Of a DNA stretch of 61,233 nt, positions 21,982 to 31,065 are shown in pieces (the first letter of the stretch is position 1; each line of letters opens with the position of its first letter). A program made the position numbers and the translations under genes. The notes under the pieces are model-generated. The model saw nothing but the letters and a program-made list of their open reading frames with translations. It was not told the origin of the DNA and searched no databases. The stretch is from UBA10205 sp964373815 (GTDB lineage Archaea > Iainarchaeota > Iainarchaeia > Iainarchaeales > Iainarchaeaceae), in contig CAYJWI010000004.1 in assembly GCA_964373815.1 (NCBI GenBank), positions 1 to 61,233 on the forward strand. The letters are read 5' to 3'.

Positions 21982-23064
21982 ATGCTGCAGGAAAACCAGG
22001 TTCTTTCAAAGTTTGACTCAATTGTGAAGGGCTTTTCAGGCGAGGATCGCATTGCGCTCTGCCACGACCTCGATGCCGACGGGGTTTCGAGCGGCGCTCT
22101 CGCATACCTCGCCATAACGTACCTGCGGGGGAAAAAGCCCGATTTGCTGATAACCCAGCAGTTCAAGACAGTCGAGCTTTTGCCAAAAAGCCTCTCGCTC
22201 CTCAAAAAAGCGAAGATAACAAAACTCGTCACGGTTGATTCCGCGTTCGACCAGAAGCCTGAATCAATCGCCGCCGCGGAAAAAATCTGCGCAAAGGTGC
22301 TCATAATAGACCACCACAAGGACTACGGCCTGAAAACGGGCGGAAAAACTTTCGTGATAAAGCCGCAGTTCGTCTCCGAAATAGAGCCGAGCATGTACCC
22401 GTGCGCAAAATTCGTCTTCGACCTTTTCTCAAGGCACGTCAATCTCGCAAAGCATTCATGGATTGCCTGCGCTGGGCTCATGGGCGACAACCAGCTTGCG
22501 CAGTGGAAGGAATTTGTCGAGCAAGCCGCATTGGAGCACAACACCAGTGTGGATGATATTTGGAAGGTGACGAAAATAATTTCAGCGGTTGAGACGCTCG
22601 CGCCGGCAAAGCTCCAAAAGCTCCTGCTCCTCGTAGTTTCGGCAAAACACCCGAGGGATGTCTTTGAATCAGAGTTCTCGAAGCATGTTTCAAAGCTCGA
22701 TTCGCAGGCGGAAAAGCTCATGGCAAAATTCAAGAAAGAGAGGGTCGTGTTCGGCCCGCAAGAAATAGTCTGGTTCGAGTTCAAGTCAAAATCTGACATA
22801 AAATCCGTGCTGATAAACCGCGTGAGCAACGATTTCTTCCCCGACAAGACCGTAATTGTTGTGCAGGACAAGGGCGACAGGTTCCTCTATTTCTCCGCGC
22901 GCAGACAGGACTTTAAGGTTAAAACTAACGAGCTTTTGGAAAATGCCGTGAAAGGCTTCAAGAACGCCGGCGCGGGAGGCCATGTGCCCGCGAGCGCGGG
23001 AAGGGTAATGAAGAAGGATTTCAGGGAGTTCAAGAAGAGGGTTCTTGCCGCGCTCTCCGAGTAA
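21982..23064 (+). CDS. DHH/DHHA1 family phosphoesterase (RecJ-like)
   Basis: The 360-aa protein shows DHH motif I in ALCHDLDADGVSSGALAY, motif II TVDSAFD, motif III LIIDHHKDYG and the DHHA1 glycine-rich NAGAGGHVPASAGRV near the C-terminus. This family includes RecJ-type exonucleases, GAN, and cyclic-dinucleotide or nanoRNA phosphodiesterases; which one is not decidable by motif. At 360 aa it is shorter than archaeal RecJ/GAN proteins. ATG 21982 has a TATA-like TTTTTAAATA (21947-21957) about 30 nt upstream. It is convergent with uvrC. Confidence 0.88.
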   Translation: MLQENQVLSKFDSIVKGFSGEDRIALCHDLDADGVSSGALAYLAITYLRGKKPDLLITQQFKTVELLPKSLSLLKKAKITKLVTVDSAFDQKPESIAAAEKICAKVLIIDHHKDYGLKTGGKTFVIKPQFVSEIEPSMYPCAKFVFDLFSRHVNLAKHSWIACAGLMGDNQLAQWKEFVEQAALEHNTSVDDIWKVTKIISAVETLAPAKLQKLLLLVVSAKHPRDVFESEFSKHVSKLDSQAEKLMAKFKKERVVFGPQEIVWFEFKSKSDIKSVLINRVSNDFFPDKTVIVVQDKGDRFLYFSARRQDFKVKTNELLENAVKGFKNAGAGGHVPASAGRVMKKDFREFKKRVLAALSE

Positions 23065-23069
23065 AGGTT

Positions 23070-24686
23070 TCATTTTTTGCCGAGTTCGCCGAACTGGCCA
23101 CGTAGCTTCATCTCGCGCCTCTTGCGGTTGTAGCCGAGCGCGAACTTGTGCACGCTGTCGCGCACAGAGCGAATGAAGAGCATCATCCTGCCGTTTTTCT
23201 CGAACCTTTTGGGCTCACTTATGCCGGGGAGATAGATTTCCTCCTCCTGCTTTGCGAGGGCTATTATGGGTATCTGCAGCCCTAGCTCTTTTAGCGGCGT
23301 GAGTGCGGCGCCGAGCTGCCCCTGCCCTCCGTCGATTATTATGAGGTTTGGAAGTTCGCTTTTTTCTTCGAGAAGGCGCCTATACCTCCTGTGCACGACT
23401 TCTGCCATTGACGCGAAGTCATCGTTTTTACCCTCTACAGTGCGTATCCTGAACTTGCGGTAGCCTTTCTTGTCAGGCTTTGCATCCACAAAGCGCGTCA
23501 TTGCCCCGACATTGTGCTCGTAGCCGAGATTCGATATGTCAAAGCACTCTATTATGCGTGGCACACTCGGAAGGTTGAACGCTTCCTTGATTTCAGAGAG
23601 CACCCCATGCTCCCCCATGTTTATGGCCGCATTCTTTTCAGCAAGCCTCACAAGCCCGAGCTTGTCGCCTTTGTGCGGGATTACAAGGCTCACTTTTGCG
23701 CCGCGCAGGCCAGAGAAGTATTTTTCCATCGCCTGCAAATCGGTTTCGGATTCCCAGAACTTGGAGTTCACTATTATTTCACTCGGCACCTTGTTGGTCG
23801 AATAATAACGCACGAGGAATTCGCGGAAGAGGTCTTCGTGGTAGTCGAACATGAATTCCTTCTTGCCCGAAATCACCCCCCTCGAAATCGTGAAAATCTC
23901 TATTATGCATTTCCCCGCGTTCTGCACAAGCGCAACGACGTCCTGGTCAAAGCTTTTCACGAGCTCTACCTTCTGGCGCTCATCGAGGCTTTTTATAGAT
24001 TCTATCTGCCTCTTTTTCTCAAGCGCCTTCTCGAACTTGAGTTCGCCAGATGCTGCCTTCATTTCCTTCTCGAGCCCTGAGAGCGCCTCCGACCTCTCGC
24101 CTTTGAGGAACTGCGCAGCGCCGCGAACCTGCAGCGCATAACCCTCTTTCGAAACGTTCCCTATGCAGGGGGCGGTGCATATCCCTATGTGGTAGTTGAG
24201 GCAGGCTTTTTTCGGCAAGGTTGTGCAGGTGCGTACCTTGTAGAGCTGCACAGCGAGGTTTAGCAGCTGGATTCTGGCAAACCCGTCCACGTAAGGGCCG
24301 AAGTACTTCCCCCCCGGCACCACTTTCCTTGTCGAGAGTATGCGCGGGAAATCGTCATCGGTTAACTTGATATATGCGAATGTTTTCGAGTCCTTGAGGT
24401 CGATGTTATACTTTGGGGCGTGCTTTTTGATGAGGTTGTTTTCGAGCAGCAGCGCCTCTACCTCGCTGTCCACCACTACCCAGTCGATGCTTGAAATGCG
24501 CGAGACCATGAGCGCGATGCGCGGATAGTGGTTTTTGGAGAGGAAATAGCTCGAAACCCTCCTGCGAAGGCTCTTCGCCTTGCCGATGTAGATAATCGCG
24601 TTTTCCCTGTCCCTAAATATGTAAACCCCTGGCTCTGCGGGGATTTTTTTGTAATCGACTTTTCCCCCTTCGCCTACAATAATCAT
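23070..24686 (-). CDS. uvrC: UvrABC excinuclease subunit UvrC, short form
   Basis: Makes the 3-prime and 5-prime incisions in nucleotide excision repair. The 538-aa protein has an N-terminal GIY-YIG nuclease (AEPGVYIFRDRENAIIYIGKAKSL in two parts), the cysteine region ACLNYHIGICTAPCIG, a UVR-like coiled coil (GELKFEKALEKKRQIESIK), and the RNase H-like nuclease IIECFDISNLGYEHNVGAM followed by LIIIDGGQGQL. It stops at RRREMKLRGQFGELGKK, so the usual C-terminal tandem helix-hairpin-helix DNA-binding domain is absent. The start overlaps the uvrA stop (ATGA). It is last gene of uvrB-uvrA-uvrC. Confidence 0.95.
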   Translation of the reverse strand: MIIVGEGGKVDYKKIPAEPGVYIFRDRENAIIYIGKAKSLRRRVSSYFLSKNHYPRIALMVSRISSIDWVVVDSEVEALLLENNLIKKHAPKYNIDLKDSKTFAYIKLTDDDFPRILSTRKVVPGGKYFGPYVDGFARIQLLNLAVQLYKVRTCTTLPKKACLNYHIGICTAPCIGNVSKEGYALQVRGAAQFLKGERSEALSGLEKEMKAASGELKFEKALEKKRQIESIKSLDERQKVELVKSFDQDVVALVQNAGKCIIEIFTISRGVISGKKEFMFDYHEDLFREFLVRYYSTNKVPSEIIVNSKFWESETDLQAMEKYFSGLRGAKVSLVIPHKGDKLGLVRLAEKNAAINMGEHGVLSEIKEAFNLPSVPRIIECFDISNLGYEHNVGAMTRFVDAKPDKKGYRKFRIRTVEGKNDDFASMAEVVHRRYRRLLEEKSELPNLIIIDGGQGQLGAALTPLKELGLQIPIIALAKQEEEIYLPGISEPKRFEKNGRMMLFIRSVRDSVHKFALGYNRKRREMKLRGQFGELGKK

Positions 24687-27568
24687 TTCATTACCTTCTT
24701 GAGGAACTGGCCTGTGTGCGAGCGCTCGGAGAGCATTATTTGTTCCGGAGTCCCTTTTGCAATTAGCTTTCCGCCCCCATTGCCCCCCTCGGGGCCGAGG
24801 TCTATTACGTGGTCGCAGGATTTTATCACATCGAGGTTATGCTCTATTACATACACAGAGTTGCCCTTCTCAACGAGCCTATTTAGCACTGAGATGAGTT
24901 TTCTCGTGTCCTCGAAATGCAGCCCGGTGGTAGGCTCATCGAGCATGTAAACCGTGTTCCCGCGCTTTTGCTTTGCAAGTTCGCGCGTAATCTTTATCCT
25001 CTGCGACTCGCCCCCTGAAAGCGTTGTAGAGCTCTGGCCAAGCTTGATGTATCCTAGCCCTACATCGACGAGGGTTTCAAGCTTCCTTTTTATCGAAGGG
25101 TGGTTTTCGAAAAACGAGAGCGCCTCCTCCGCGCTCATCTCCAGCACTTCTGCTATGTTTTTGCCCTTGTAGAGGATTTCGAGCGTGTCCTTGTTGTAGC
25201 GCTTGCCCTTGCACTCGCCGCACTCAACATAAACATCTGGCAAAAAGTTCATCTCTATTTTTATCACCCCATCGCCCATGCACTCCTCGCACCTTCCGCC
25301 CTTTACATTGAACGAGAACCTCCCTTCCTTGTACCCGCGGGCTTTGGATTCGCGTGTAGTTGAGAAAATCTCGCGCACGTCGTCGAATATTTTGGTGTAA
25401 GTTGCAGGGTTCGAGCGCGGGGTCCTCCCTATCGGGTCTTGGTCGATTACGATTACATTCCTGACATTTTCCGGCACATATATTTCGCCGTGCTTTCCAA
25501 TCCTCTCGCCAGCCTCGCCGAAGTGCTTTTTGAGGTATGGCACAAGAGTTTGGTTCATCAGGGTAGATTTTCCGGAGCCGGAAACCCCCGTGATTGCGCA
25601 GAAAATTTCCGTTGGAAAGTCCACGTTAAGGCCCTTGAGGTTGTTTTCCGCAGCGCCGATTACCCTTATATGGCTCGCGGCCTTCCTCCTATTCTGCGGA
25701 ACCTCGATTTTTTTCCTGCCAGCAAGATAGTCGCCTGTTATGCTGCGCGTATTTTTTGCGATCTCCCCTGGCGTCCCTTGCGCGCACACATGGCCTCCGT
25801 GTATCCCCGCACCCGGGCCCATGTCGACCACATAGTCCGCGTGCCTTATTGTCTCCTCATCATGCTCCACAACAATCAGCGTGTTGCCCACATCGCGCAG
25901 CCTGTGGAGCGTGCTGATGAGTTTTTCATTGTCGCGCTGGTGCAGGCCGATTGAAGGCTCATCAAGGATGTAGAGCACTCCCATGAGGTTCGAGCCGATC
26001 TGCGTCGCGAGCCTTATGCGCTGCGCTTCGCCGCCAGAGAGCGTTCTTGCGCTGCGCGAAAGGCTCAAGTACCCGAGCCCGACATTTTTGAGAAAGCCGA
26101 GGCGCTCGCGGATTTCCTTTAGAACCTGCTTTGCGATGAACCGCTCCTTCTCGCCGAGCCTCTTTTCGAGCTCCGAGAAAAACTCCACGCAGTCGAGTAT
26201 GCTCATGCCGGTCACATCGATTATAGATTTCGAGTCTATTTTCACGGCAAGCACGTTGTCCTTGAGCCTCTTCCCAGCGCAGGCAGCGCAGGGCTCGGAT
26301 AGCATGAACTTCTCGATTTCCTCCTTTCTCCACTCGGATTCCGTCTGCTTGTAGAGCCTCATTGTCTGCGGTATTACGCCCTCAAACCCGTGCTCCATCC
26401 TCATCCTCATGCCGATGCTCCATCTTCCGGACATTGGTTCTTTGGAACCATGCATTAGAACCTTGAGCTGCTTTTCAGTGAATTCGGAGAGCGGCGTGAA
26501 GACGTCAAAGCCGTACTTTTTCCCCACAACCGCAATCTGCTGTCCGCGCCACTGGATGTCCGATTTCGAGTAGAGCGCTATTGCGCCGTCCATTATTGCC
26601 TTCGACTTGTCAGGGACCAGCAGTTCTGGCGAGAGCTGCATTATTTCCCCAATCCCGTGGCACTTCTGGCAGGCGCCGAAAGGCGAATTAAAAGAGAACA
26701 TGCGCGGCTCGAGCGGCTCGAAGACAACTTCGGGGTGGTTTGGGCATGCGCCGAAGTTCGAGTAGAGGGTTTCGCCCTTGCCGCGCTCGAGCTCTTTTAA
26801 TTTTTCCTTTTTCGAGCCCTGCGCTTTTGCCTCCTTTTCGGATTCCTTTTCATCGAGCACGATGAGCCTGCCTTTGCCTATGTGAAGGGCCTGCTCAACC
26901 GCTTCAGCGACCCTTTGGCGCTCGTCATTGCTTATTGCAATGGTGTCGATTACCGCCTCTATCCAGTGCTTTTCGTAGCGCGTGAGCTTTACCTCCTCGC
27001 GGATGCTCTCCGATGGGTAGATTTTCTCGTCGACGCGGATTTTGGTAAAGCCGTCGCGCTTGAGCTCCTCGAACTCCTTCTCGTATGTCCCCTTCGCGCC
27101 GCGCACCACGGGGGCGAGGATTGTGATTGTTTTCCCCTGCTCTGCCATCAATAGGTTTGTGATGTTCTGCGCTGTCTGGGGCTTTATCTTAGCCTCGCAC
27201 TTGGGGCAGTGCAGAACACCGATGCGCGCAAAAAGCAGGCGCAAATAGTCGTAAATTTCCGTTACAGTGCCCACGGTCGAGCGGGGGTTTTTGGAAGTGG
27301 TTTTCTGCTCTATTGAAATAGCTGGCGAGAGGCCGTCAATCGAATCCACGTCCGGCTTGTTCATGAGCCCGAGGAATTGCCTCGCGTATGCGGAGAGGCT
27401 CTCGACGTATCTCCTCTGGCCTTCGGCATAAATGGTGTCGAATGCGAGTGTGGATTTGCCAGAGCCAGAGAGCCCGGTAATGACGATGAGCTTGTTGCGC
27501 GGCAGCTCGACGTCAATGTTCTTGAGGTTGTGCTCGCGCGCGCCCTTGACGAAAATGCTCTCCATCAT
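24683..27568 (-). CDS. uvrA: UvrABC excinuclease subunit UvrA
   Basis: Damage-recognition ATPase. The 961-aa protein has two ABC modules: Walker A GLSGSGKSTLAFDTIY and GVSGSGKSTLMNQT, signatures LSGGEAQRIRLA and LSGGESQRIKI, and Walker B LYILDEPSIGLHQRD and VYMLDEPTTGLHFED. Zinc cysteines are visible at CPKC (near residue 120), CQKCHG and in GRCEECMGDGV to CGECKGKRYN. Start codons ATG 27568 and 27565 are adjacent; 27568 overlaps the uvrB stop as ATGA. Bacterial-type UvrA in an archaeon implies horizontal acquisition of the whole set. Confidence 0.97.
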   Translation of the reverse strand: MMESIFVKGAREHNLKNIDVELPRNKLIVITGLSGSGKSTLAFDTIYAEGQRRYVESLSAYARQFLGLMNKPDVDSIDGLSPAISIEQKTTSKNPRSTVGTVTEIYDYLRLLFARIGVLHCPKCEAKIKPQTAQNITNLLMAEQGKTITILAPVVRGAKGTYEKEFEELKRDGFTKIRVDEKIYPSESIREEVKLTRYEKHWIEAVIDTIAISNDERQRVAEAVEQALHIGKGRLIVLDEKESEKEAKAQGSKKEKLKELERGKGETLYSNFGACPNHPEVVFEPLEPRMFSFNSPFGACQKCHGIGEIMQLSPELLVPDKSKAIMDGAIALYSKSDIQWRGQQIAVVGKKYGFDVFTPLSEFTEKQLKVLMHGSKEPMSGRWSIGMRMRMEHGFEGVIPQTMRLYKQTESEWRKEEIEKFMLSEPCAACAGKRLKDNVLAVKIDSKSIIDVTGMSILDCVEFFSELEKRLGEKERFIAKQVLKEIRERLGFLKNVGLGYLSLSRSARTLSGGEAQRIRLATQIGSNLMGVLYILDEPSIGLHQRDNEKLISTLHRLRDVGNTLIVVEHDEETIRHADYVVDMGPGAGIHGGHVCAQGTPGEIAKNTRSITGDYLAGRKKIEVPQNRRKAASHIRVIGAAENNLKGLNVDFPTEIFCAITGVSGSGKSTLMNQTLVPYLKKHFGEAGERIGKHGEIYVPENVRNVIVIDQDPIGRTPRSNPATYTKIFDDVREIFSTTRESKARGYKEGRFSFNVKGGRCEECMGDGVIKIEMNFLPDVYVECGECKGKRYNKDTLEILYKGKNIAEVLEMSAEEALSFFENHPSIKRKLETLVDVGLGYIKLGQSSTTLSGGESQRIKITRELAKQKRGNTVYMLDEPTTGLHFEDTRKLISVLNRLVEKGNSVYVIEHNLDVIKSCDHVIDLGPEGGNGGGKLIAKGTPEQIMLSERSHTGQFLKKVMK

Positions 27569-29574
27569 TTTTTCATATCCATTCCGGTTTCTTTTATTTT
27601 TCCCGCTCCCTTCCAAATTTCTTTTTTCGCCTGCGCATCTGCCGGCGCATGCTGCGCGCTCTGCTGCCGGAGCTCTTCGAGTGCATCCCTGCACGCTATC
27701 GCCTTCTCGAAATCGAGGTTCTCCGCGCTCTTTCTCATCTCGTAGTCGAGTTCAATCATACGCTTCTCGATATCCGCCCTGCCCATGTGCTTGATGCCCT
27801 TGATGCCGCCCTTCTTCTCCGCGAGGCTTTTTATGACAGGCATCGGGGTGATGCCGTGCTCCTTGTTGAATTTTTCCTGCGCGGCCCTCCTCTTTCTGGT
27901 AATTGCGACGGCCCCTTGGATGGATTTGGTGATTACATCGGCATAGAGTATCACCCTGCCATTCAGGTTCCTAGAAGCCCTGCCGATTGTCTGTATGAGG
28001 CTCCTCTCGTCGCGCAGGAACCCTTCCTTGTCCGCATCGAGGATGCATATGAGGCCGACCTCCGGAAGGTCAAGCCCTTCGCGCAGCAGGTTTATTCCCA
28101 CAAGCACGTCGAATTCGCCCGAGCGCAGCTGGCGTATGAGCTCAATCCTCTCAAGGCTCTCGATTTCCGAGTGCATGTAGCGCACCTTTATGTTCTCTTT
28201 TGCAAGGAAATCAGTGAGGTCTTCTGCCATGCGCTTTGTGAGCGTTGTTATGAGCACGCGCTCGTTCCTCTTGGCGGCATTGCCTATTTCCGAGAGCATG
28301 TCCGCTATCTGGTTTTTTATCGGCCGCACCTCGACAAGAGGGTCCAGAAGCCCTGTAGGCCTTATTATCAGTTCTGCAACTTGCCCCGAGCTTTTTGTTT
28401 CGTACTCGGCGGGGGTTGCGGAAACAAAGAGGGCGTGGCGGAAATACTTTTCGAACTCGCCGAATTTTAGCGGCCTGTTGTCGAATGCGCTCGGGAGCCT
28501 GAACCCGAAATCGACGAGGTTTTTCTTGCGCGCATAATCGCCGTTGTACATGGCATGTGACTGTGGTATTGTCTGGTGGCTCTCATCTATTATGAGGAAG
28601 AAGTCCTGCGGGAAATAATCGAGCAGCACGAAAGGCGGCTTTCCTTTCGGCCTGCCGTCGAAGTGGCGCGAGTAGTTTTCAATACCGTTGCAATAACCCA
28701 TCTCCTTTATCATTTCGAGGTCGTACTTGACCCTCTGCGATAGCCTCTGGGCTTCTAGCGGCCCGAGGCTTGGGAGGTGCTCTTCTAGTTCGGCTTTGAT
28801 GGTGGCTATCGCCTTCTGCTGCTTTTCAATTGGCACCACGAACTGGCGCGCTGGAAAGAGCCTCGCCTCATCCAGCTCCGAGATTGTGTTTGCGCTAAGC
28901 GAATCAATTTCGGAAATCTTTTTTATAGAATTCCCGGAAAGCTCCACCCTCACTATGTCCTTTTCGTAAGTTGGGATTATGTCAATGGCCTCCCCGCGCA
29001 CGCGGAACCTTCCTGGCTCAAGTGCCTGGTCGTTTCTCTCGTACTGCATCTCGATTAGGCTTCTCACTATTTCCTGGCGCGAAGCGGGTTTTCCTTTTGA
29101 GAGTATTAGCGACATGTTGGAAAAATCGTCAGGGTTGCCGAGGCCATAGATGCATGAGATTGAGGCGACCACTATGACATCATCCCTCGACATCAGGCTC
29201 GCTGTCGCGTGCAGGCGCATCTTTTCTATCTGCTCATTCACCGTAGCCTCCTTTTCGATGTAGAGGTCGGATGTTGGGATGTAGCTCTCCGGCTGGTAGT
29301 AATCATAATATGAAATGAAGTACTCGACGCGGTTTTTCGGGAAGAGCTCCTTTAGCTCGGTGTAGAGCTGGGCCGCGAGGGTCTTGTTGTGGGCGAGTAT
29401 TAGGGTTGGCTTTTGCACCTTTTCAATGAGGTTTGCCATTACGAATGTCTTCCCGCTCCCGGTAATCCCCTCAAGCGTCTGGCGTGGGTATTTGGAGTAG
29501 CCTGCGTAGAGCTTTGCTATGGCTTCGCTCTGGCCCCCGGCGGGCTTGAATTGCGAGACGAGTTCAAATGGCAT
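27565..29574 (-). CDS. uvrB: UvrABC excinuclease subunit UvrB
   Basis: Helicase-like subunit that verifies damage and loads UvrC. The 669-aa protein has Walker A LEGITGSGKTFVMANL, the beta-hairpin YFISYYDYYQPESYIP, LIIDESHQTIPQ, VLVGINLLREGLDLPEV, QTIGRASRNLNGRVI and a C-terminal UVR motif (DYEMRKSAENLDFEKAIACRD) that binds UvrC. ATG 29574 matches the family start (MPFELVSQF) and has GTTTAAAA 30 nt upstream at 29600-29609. It is first gene of the operon. Confidence 0.97.
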   Translation of the reverse strand: MPFELVSQFKPAGGQSEAIAKLYAGYSKYPRQTLEGITGSGKTFVMANLIEKVQKPTLILAHNKTLAAQLYTELKELFPKNRVEYFISYYDYYQPESYIPTSDLYIEKEATVNEQIEKMRLHATASLMSRDDVIVVASISCIYGLGNPDDFSNMSLILSKGKPASRQEIVRSLIEMQYERNDQALEPGRFRVRGEAIDIIPTYEKDIVRVELSGNSIKKISEIDSLSANTISELDEARLFPARQFVVPIEKQQKAIATIKAELEEHLPSLGPLEAQRLSQRVKYDLEMIKEMGYCNGIENYSRHFDGRPKGKPPFVLLDYFPQDFFLIIDESHQTIPQSHAMYNGDYARKKNLVDFGFRLPSAFDNRPLKFGEFEKYFRHALFVSATPAEYETKSSGQVAELIIRPTGLLDPLVEVRPIKNQIADMLSEIGNAAKRNERVLITTLTKRMAEDLTDFLAKENIKVRYMHSEIESLERIELIRQLRSGEFDVLVGINLLREGLDLPEVGLICILDADKEGFLRDERSLIQTIGRASRNLNGRVILYADVITKSIQGAVAITRKRRAAQEKFNKEHGITPMPVIKSLAEKKGGIKGIKHMGRADIEKRMIELDYEMRKSAENLDFEKAIACRDALEELRQQSAQHAPADAQAKKEIWKGAGKIKETGMDMKK

Positions 29575-29599
29575 GGCGGTAATTTTGTGTACCGCCCCG

Positions 29600-29609
29600 C
29601 TTTTAAACA
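29600..29609 (-). promoter_or_regulatory. TATA box of the uvrBAC operon
   Basis: TGTTTAAAAG on the minus strand, centred 30 nt upstream of ATG 29574. Confidence 0.5.
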
Positions 29610-29670
29610 ATTTCACGGGGCGGAAGGCTTGGGGCATATACCTTCATTTAGCCTGTTTGGTGACCAAAAG

Positions 29671-29679
29671 TAATTTATT
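29671..29679 (+). promoter_or_regulatory. TATA box for the 176-aa orphan
   Basis: TAATTTATT centred 26 nt before ATG 29701. Confidence 0.5.
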
Positions 29680-29700
29680 GTCCGGCAGCTTTCTCTTTTC

Positions 29701-30231
29701 ATGCAGCCCAAAGAGCCAATCAAAAGGCCGCTCCGCGCAAGGGCGGCATCGAAGCTCAAGCAGGCATTCCCTTCCGCCGCAAGGGTTTTGCGCGGCTGGA
29801 CAAAGCCGGGGAATGTGGGCGGGGCTTTATTGAGGCAGAAGGTCGCCCAGAAACTGTTCAGGCAAACCAAAAGGGACTTTCCGGAATATAAGGCCCCGGG
29901 TGCAGATTTGGCTTCCAGCTTACATCTTCCTCTTTCGGAGCTGTTTCCAAAAGAACTTGAATTAGGTAAAACATTGGGGAGAAAACTTCAGGGCAGGATA
30001 GCGGTAAAATACGCGCTTGACACAATCAACTGCTCTGATGCCAAAACCCGGGGCGAAGTGCAAAAACTGATTTGGGATGCGCTTGAAAAGACAGAAGCAT
30101 GGGATGATTATGACACAAAGGTCAATATCATAAATAAAGCCCTCAAGCAAGCCTCTGCGGTATTGGGTGGCGTGCGGGGCAAGCTTTTTGTAAGGAGATT
30201 CAGGCAAATCATATCGCATGAGCTGATATAG
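29701..30231 (+). CDS. Orphan basic helical protein, 176 aa
   Basis: No family is recognised. The N-terminus is Arg/Lys-rich (MQPKEPIKRPLRARAASKLK), and the rest looks alpha-helical with heptad-like spacing (LGRKLQGRIAVKYALDTINC, EVQKLIWDALEKTEAWDDYD, IINKALKQASAVL). It ends VRRFRQIISHELI. A TATA box 26 nt upstream supports the ATG and a leaderless mRNA, and T-rich sequence after the stop suggests an end signal. It is monocistronic between uvrB and purQ. Confidence 0.68.
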   Translation: MQPKEPIKRPLRARAASKLKQAFPSAARVLRGWTKPGNVGGALLRQKVAQKLFRQTKRDFPEYKAPGADLASSLHLPLSELFPKELELGKTLGRKLQGRIAVKYALDTINCSDAKTRGEVQKLIWDALEKTEAWDDYDTKVNIINKALKQASAVLGGVRGKLFVRRFRQIISHELI

Positions 30232-30232
30232 G

Positions 30233-30247
30233 TTTTTCCTTTTTTTT
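30233..30247 (+). terminator. T-rich terminator after the 176-aa orphan
   Basis: TTTTT at 30233-30237 and T8 at 30240-30247 directly follow the stop codon at 30229-30231. This is the oligo-U pattern of archaeal termination. Confidence 0.5.
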
Positions 30248-30257
30248 GTAGCGTGCC

Positions 30258-31004
30258 TCATTTCTTCAGGTAATTGAACGCGTTCCTGAACACCTGCATG
30301 CCCTCGCCCTCTTCGCGGACTTTTCCATACTCGGAGTTGGGCGCGTTGATGCCGAAAAGGTTCCTCTCCGGGTGAGGCATGAGGCCGAAAACCCTCCCGG
30401 TTTCATCGCAAATGCCTGCAATGCCATCAGTCGAGCCATTCGGGTTTTGCACGTACTTGAAGACCACCTGCTTTTGCGAATAAAGTTTTTCGAGCACGCT
30501 CTCATCCTTTACGATGAACTGGCCCTCGCCGTGCGCCATCGGCACATCCATTGTCTCAATCCCGTGCGTGAAAACGCACTTGCTTGGGACACTTTTGAGC
30601 TCTAGCCACCTGCACTGGAAACCGAGCGGCCTATTGAGCGTTAGCGTTGTGAGCTGCTCGCGGTAATTCCCCCCAAAGCCGGGGAGTATTCCCGCCTTCA
30701 CCATCACCTGGAAGCCGTTGCAAACGCCGATTGCAAGGTTCCCGTCTTTGATGAAATCCGGCACATCGCTGTTGAGCCTGTAGAGGAGCTTATTCGCGAA
30801 AACCTTCCCGGAGCCGAGGTAATCCCCTCCGCTAAACCCGCCCGGGATGGCAAGCAGTCTGTAACCGGAAAGCTTTTTCGAGCGGTTTATGAGCTCGTTG
30901 ACGTGCACGTTCTCGGGCTTGAACCCCGCGAGGCGCAGCCCGGTTTCGAGTTCGTAGTCACAATTCGTCCCCGGTGCGCGCAGCACAATCGCCTTCAACG
31001 CCAT
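30258..31004 (-). CDS. purQ: FGAM synthase subunit PurQ (glutaminase)
   Basis: Supplies ammonia to PurL for formylglycinamidine ribonucleotide synthesis. The 248-aa protein has VLRAPGTNCDYE, AIPGGFSGGDYLGSG, the nucleophile in GVCNGFQVMVKAGILPG, and the His-Glu pair in GLMPHPERNLF. Typical length. Third gene of purS-purL-purQ, 61 nt after purL, on the minus strand. Confidence 0.96.
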   Translation of the reverse strand: MALKAIVLRAPGTNCDYELETGLRLAGFKPENVHVNELINRSKKLSGYRLLAIPGGFSGGDYLGSGKVFANKLLYRLNSDVPDFIKDGNLAIGVCNGFQVMVKAGILPGFGGNYREQLTTLTLNRPLGFQCRWLELKSVPSKCVFTHGIETMDVPMAHGEGQFIVKDESVLEKLYSQKQVVFKYVQNPNGSTDGIAGICDETGRVFGLMPHPERNLFGINAPNSEYGKVREEGEGMQVFRNAFNYLKK

Positions 31005-31065
31005 GCAATACCCCCAGTGCGTGCTGTTAAGTCCAAAAAGTCAATAGTTTTCATCTCCCGCATTT

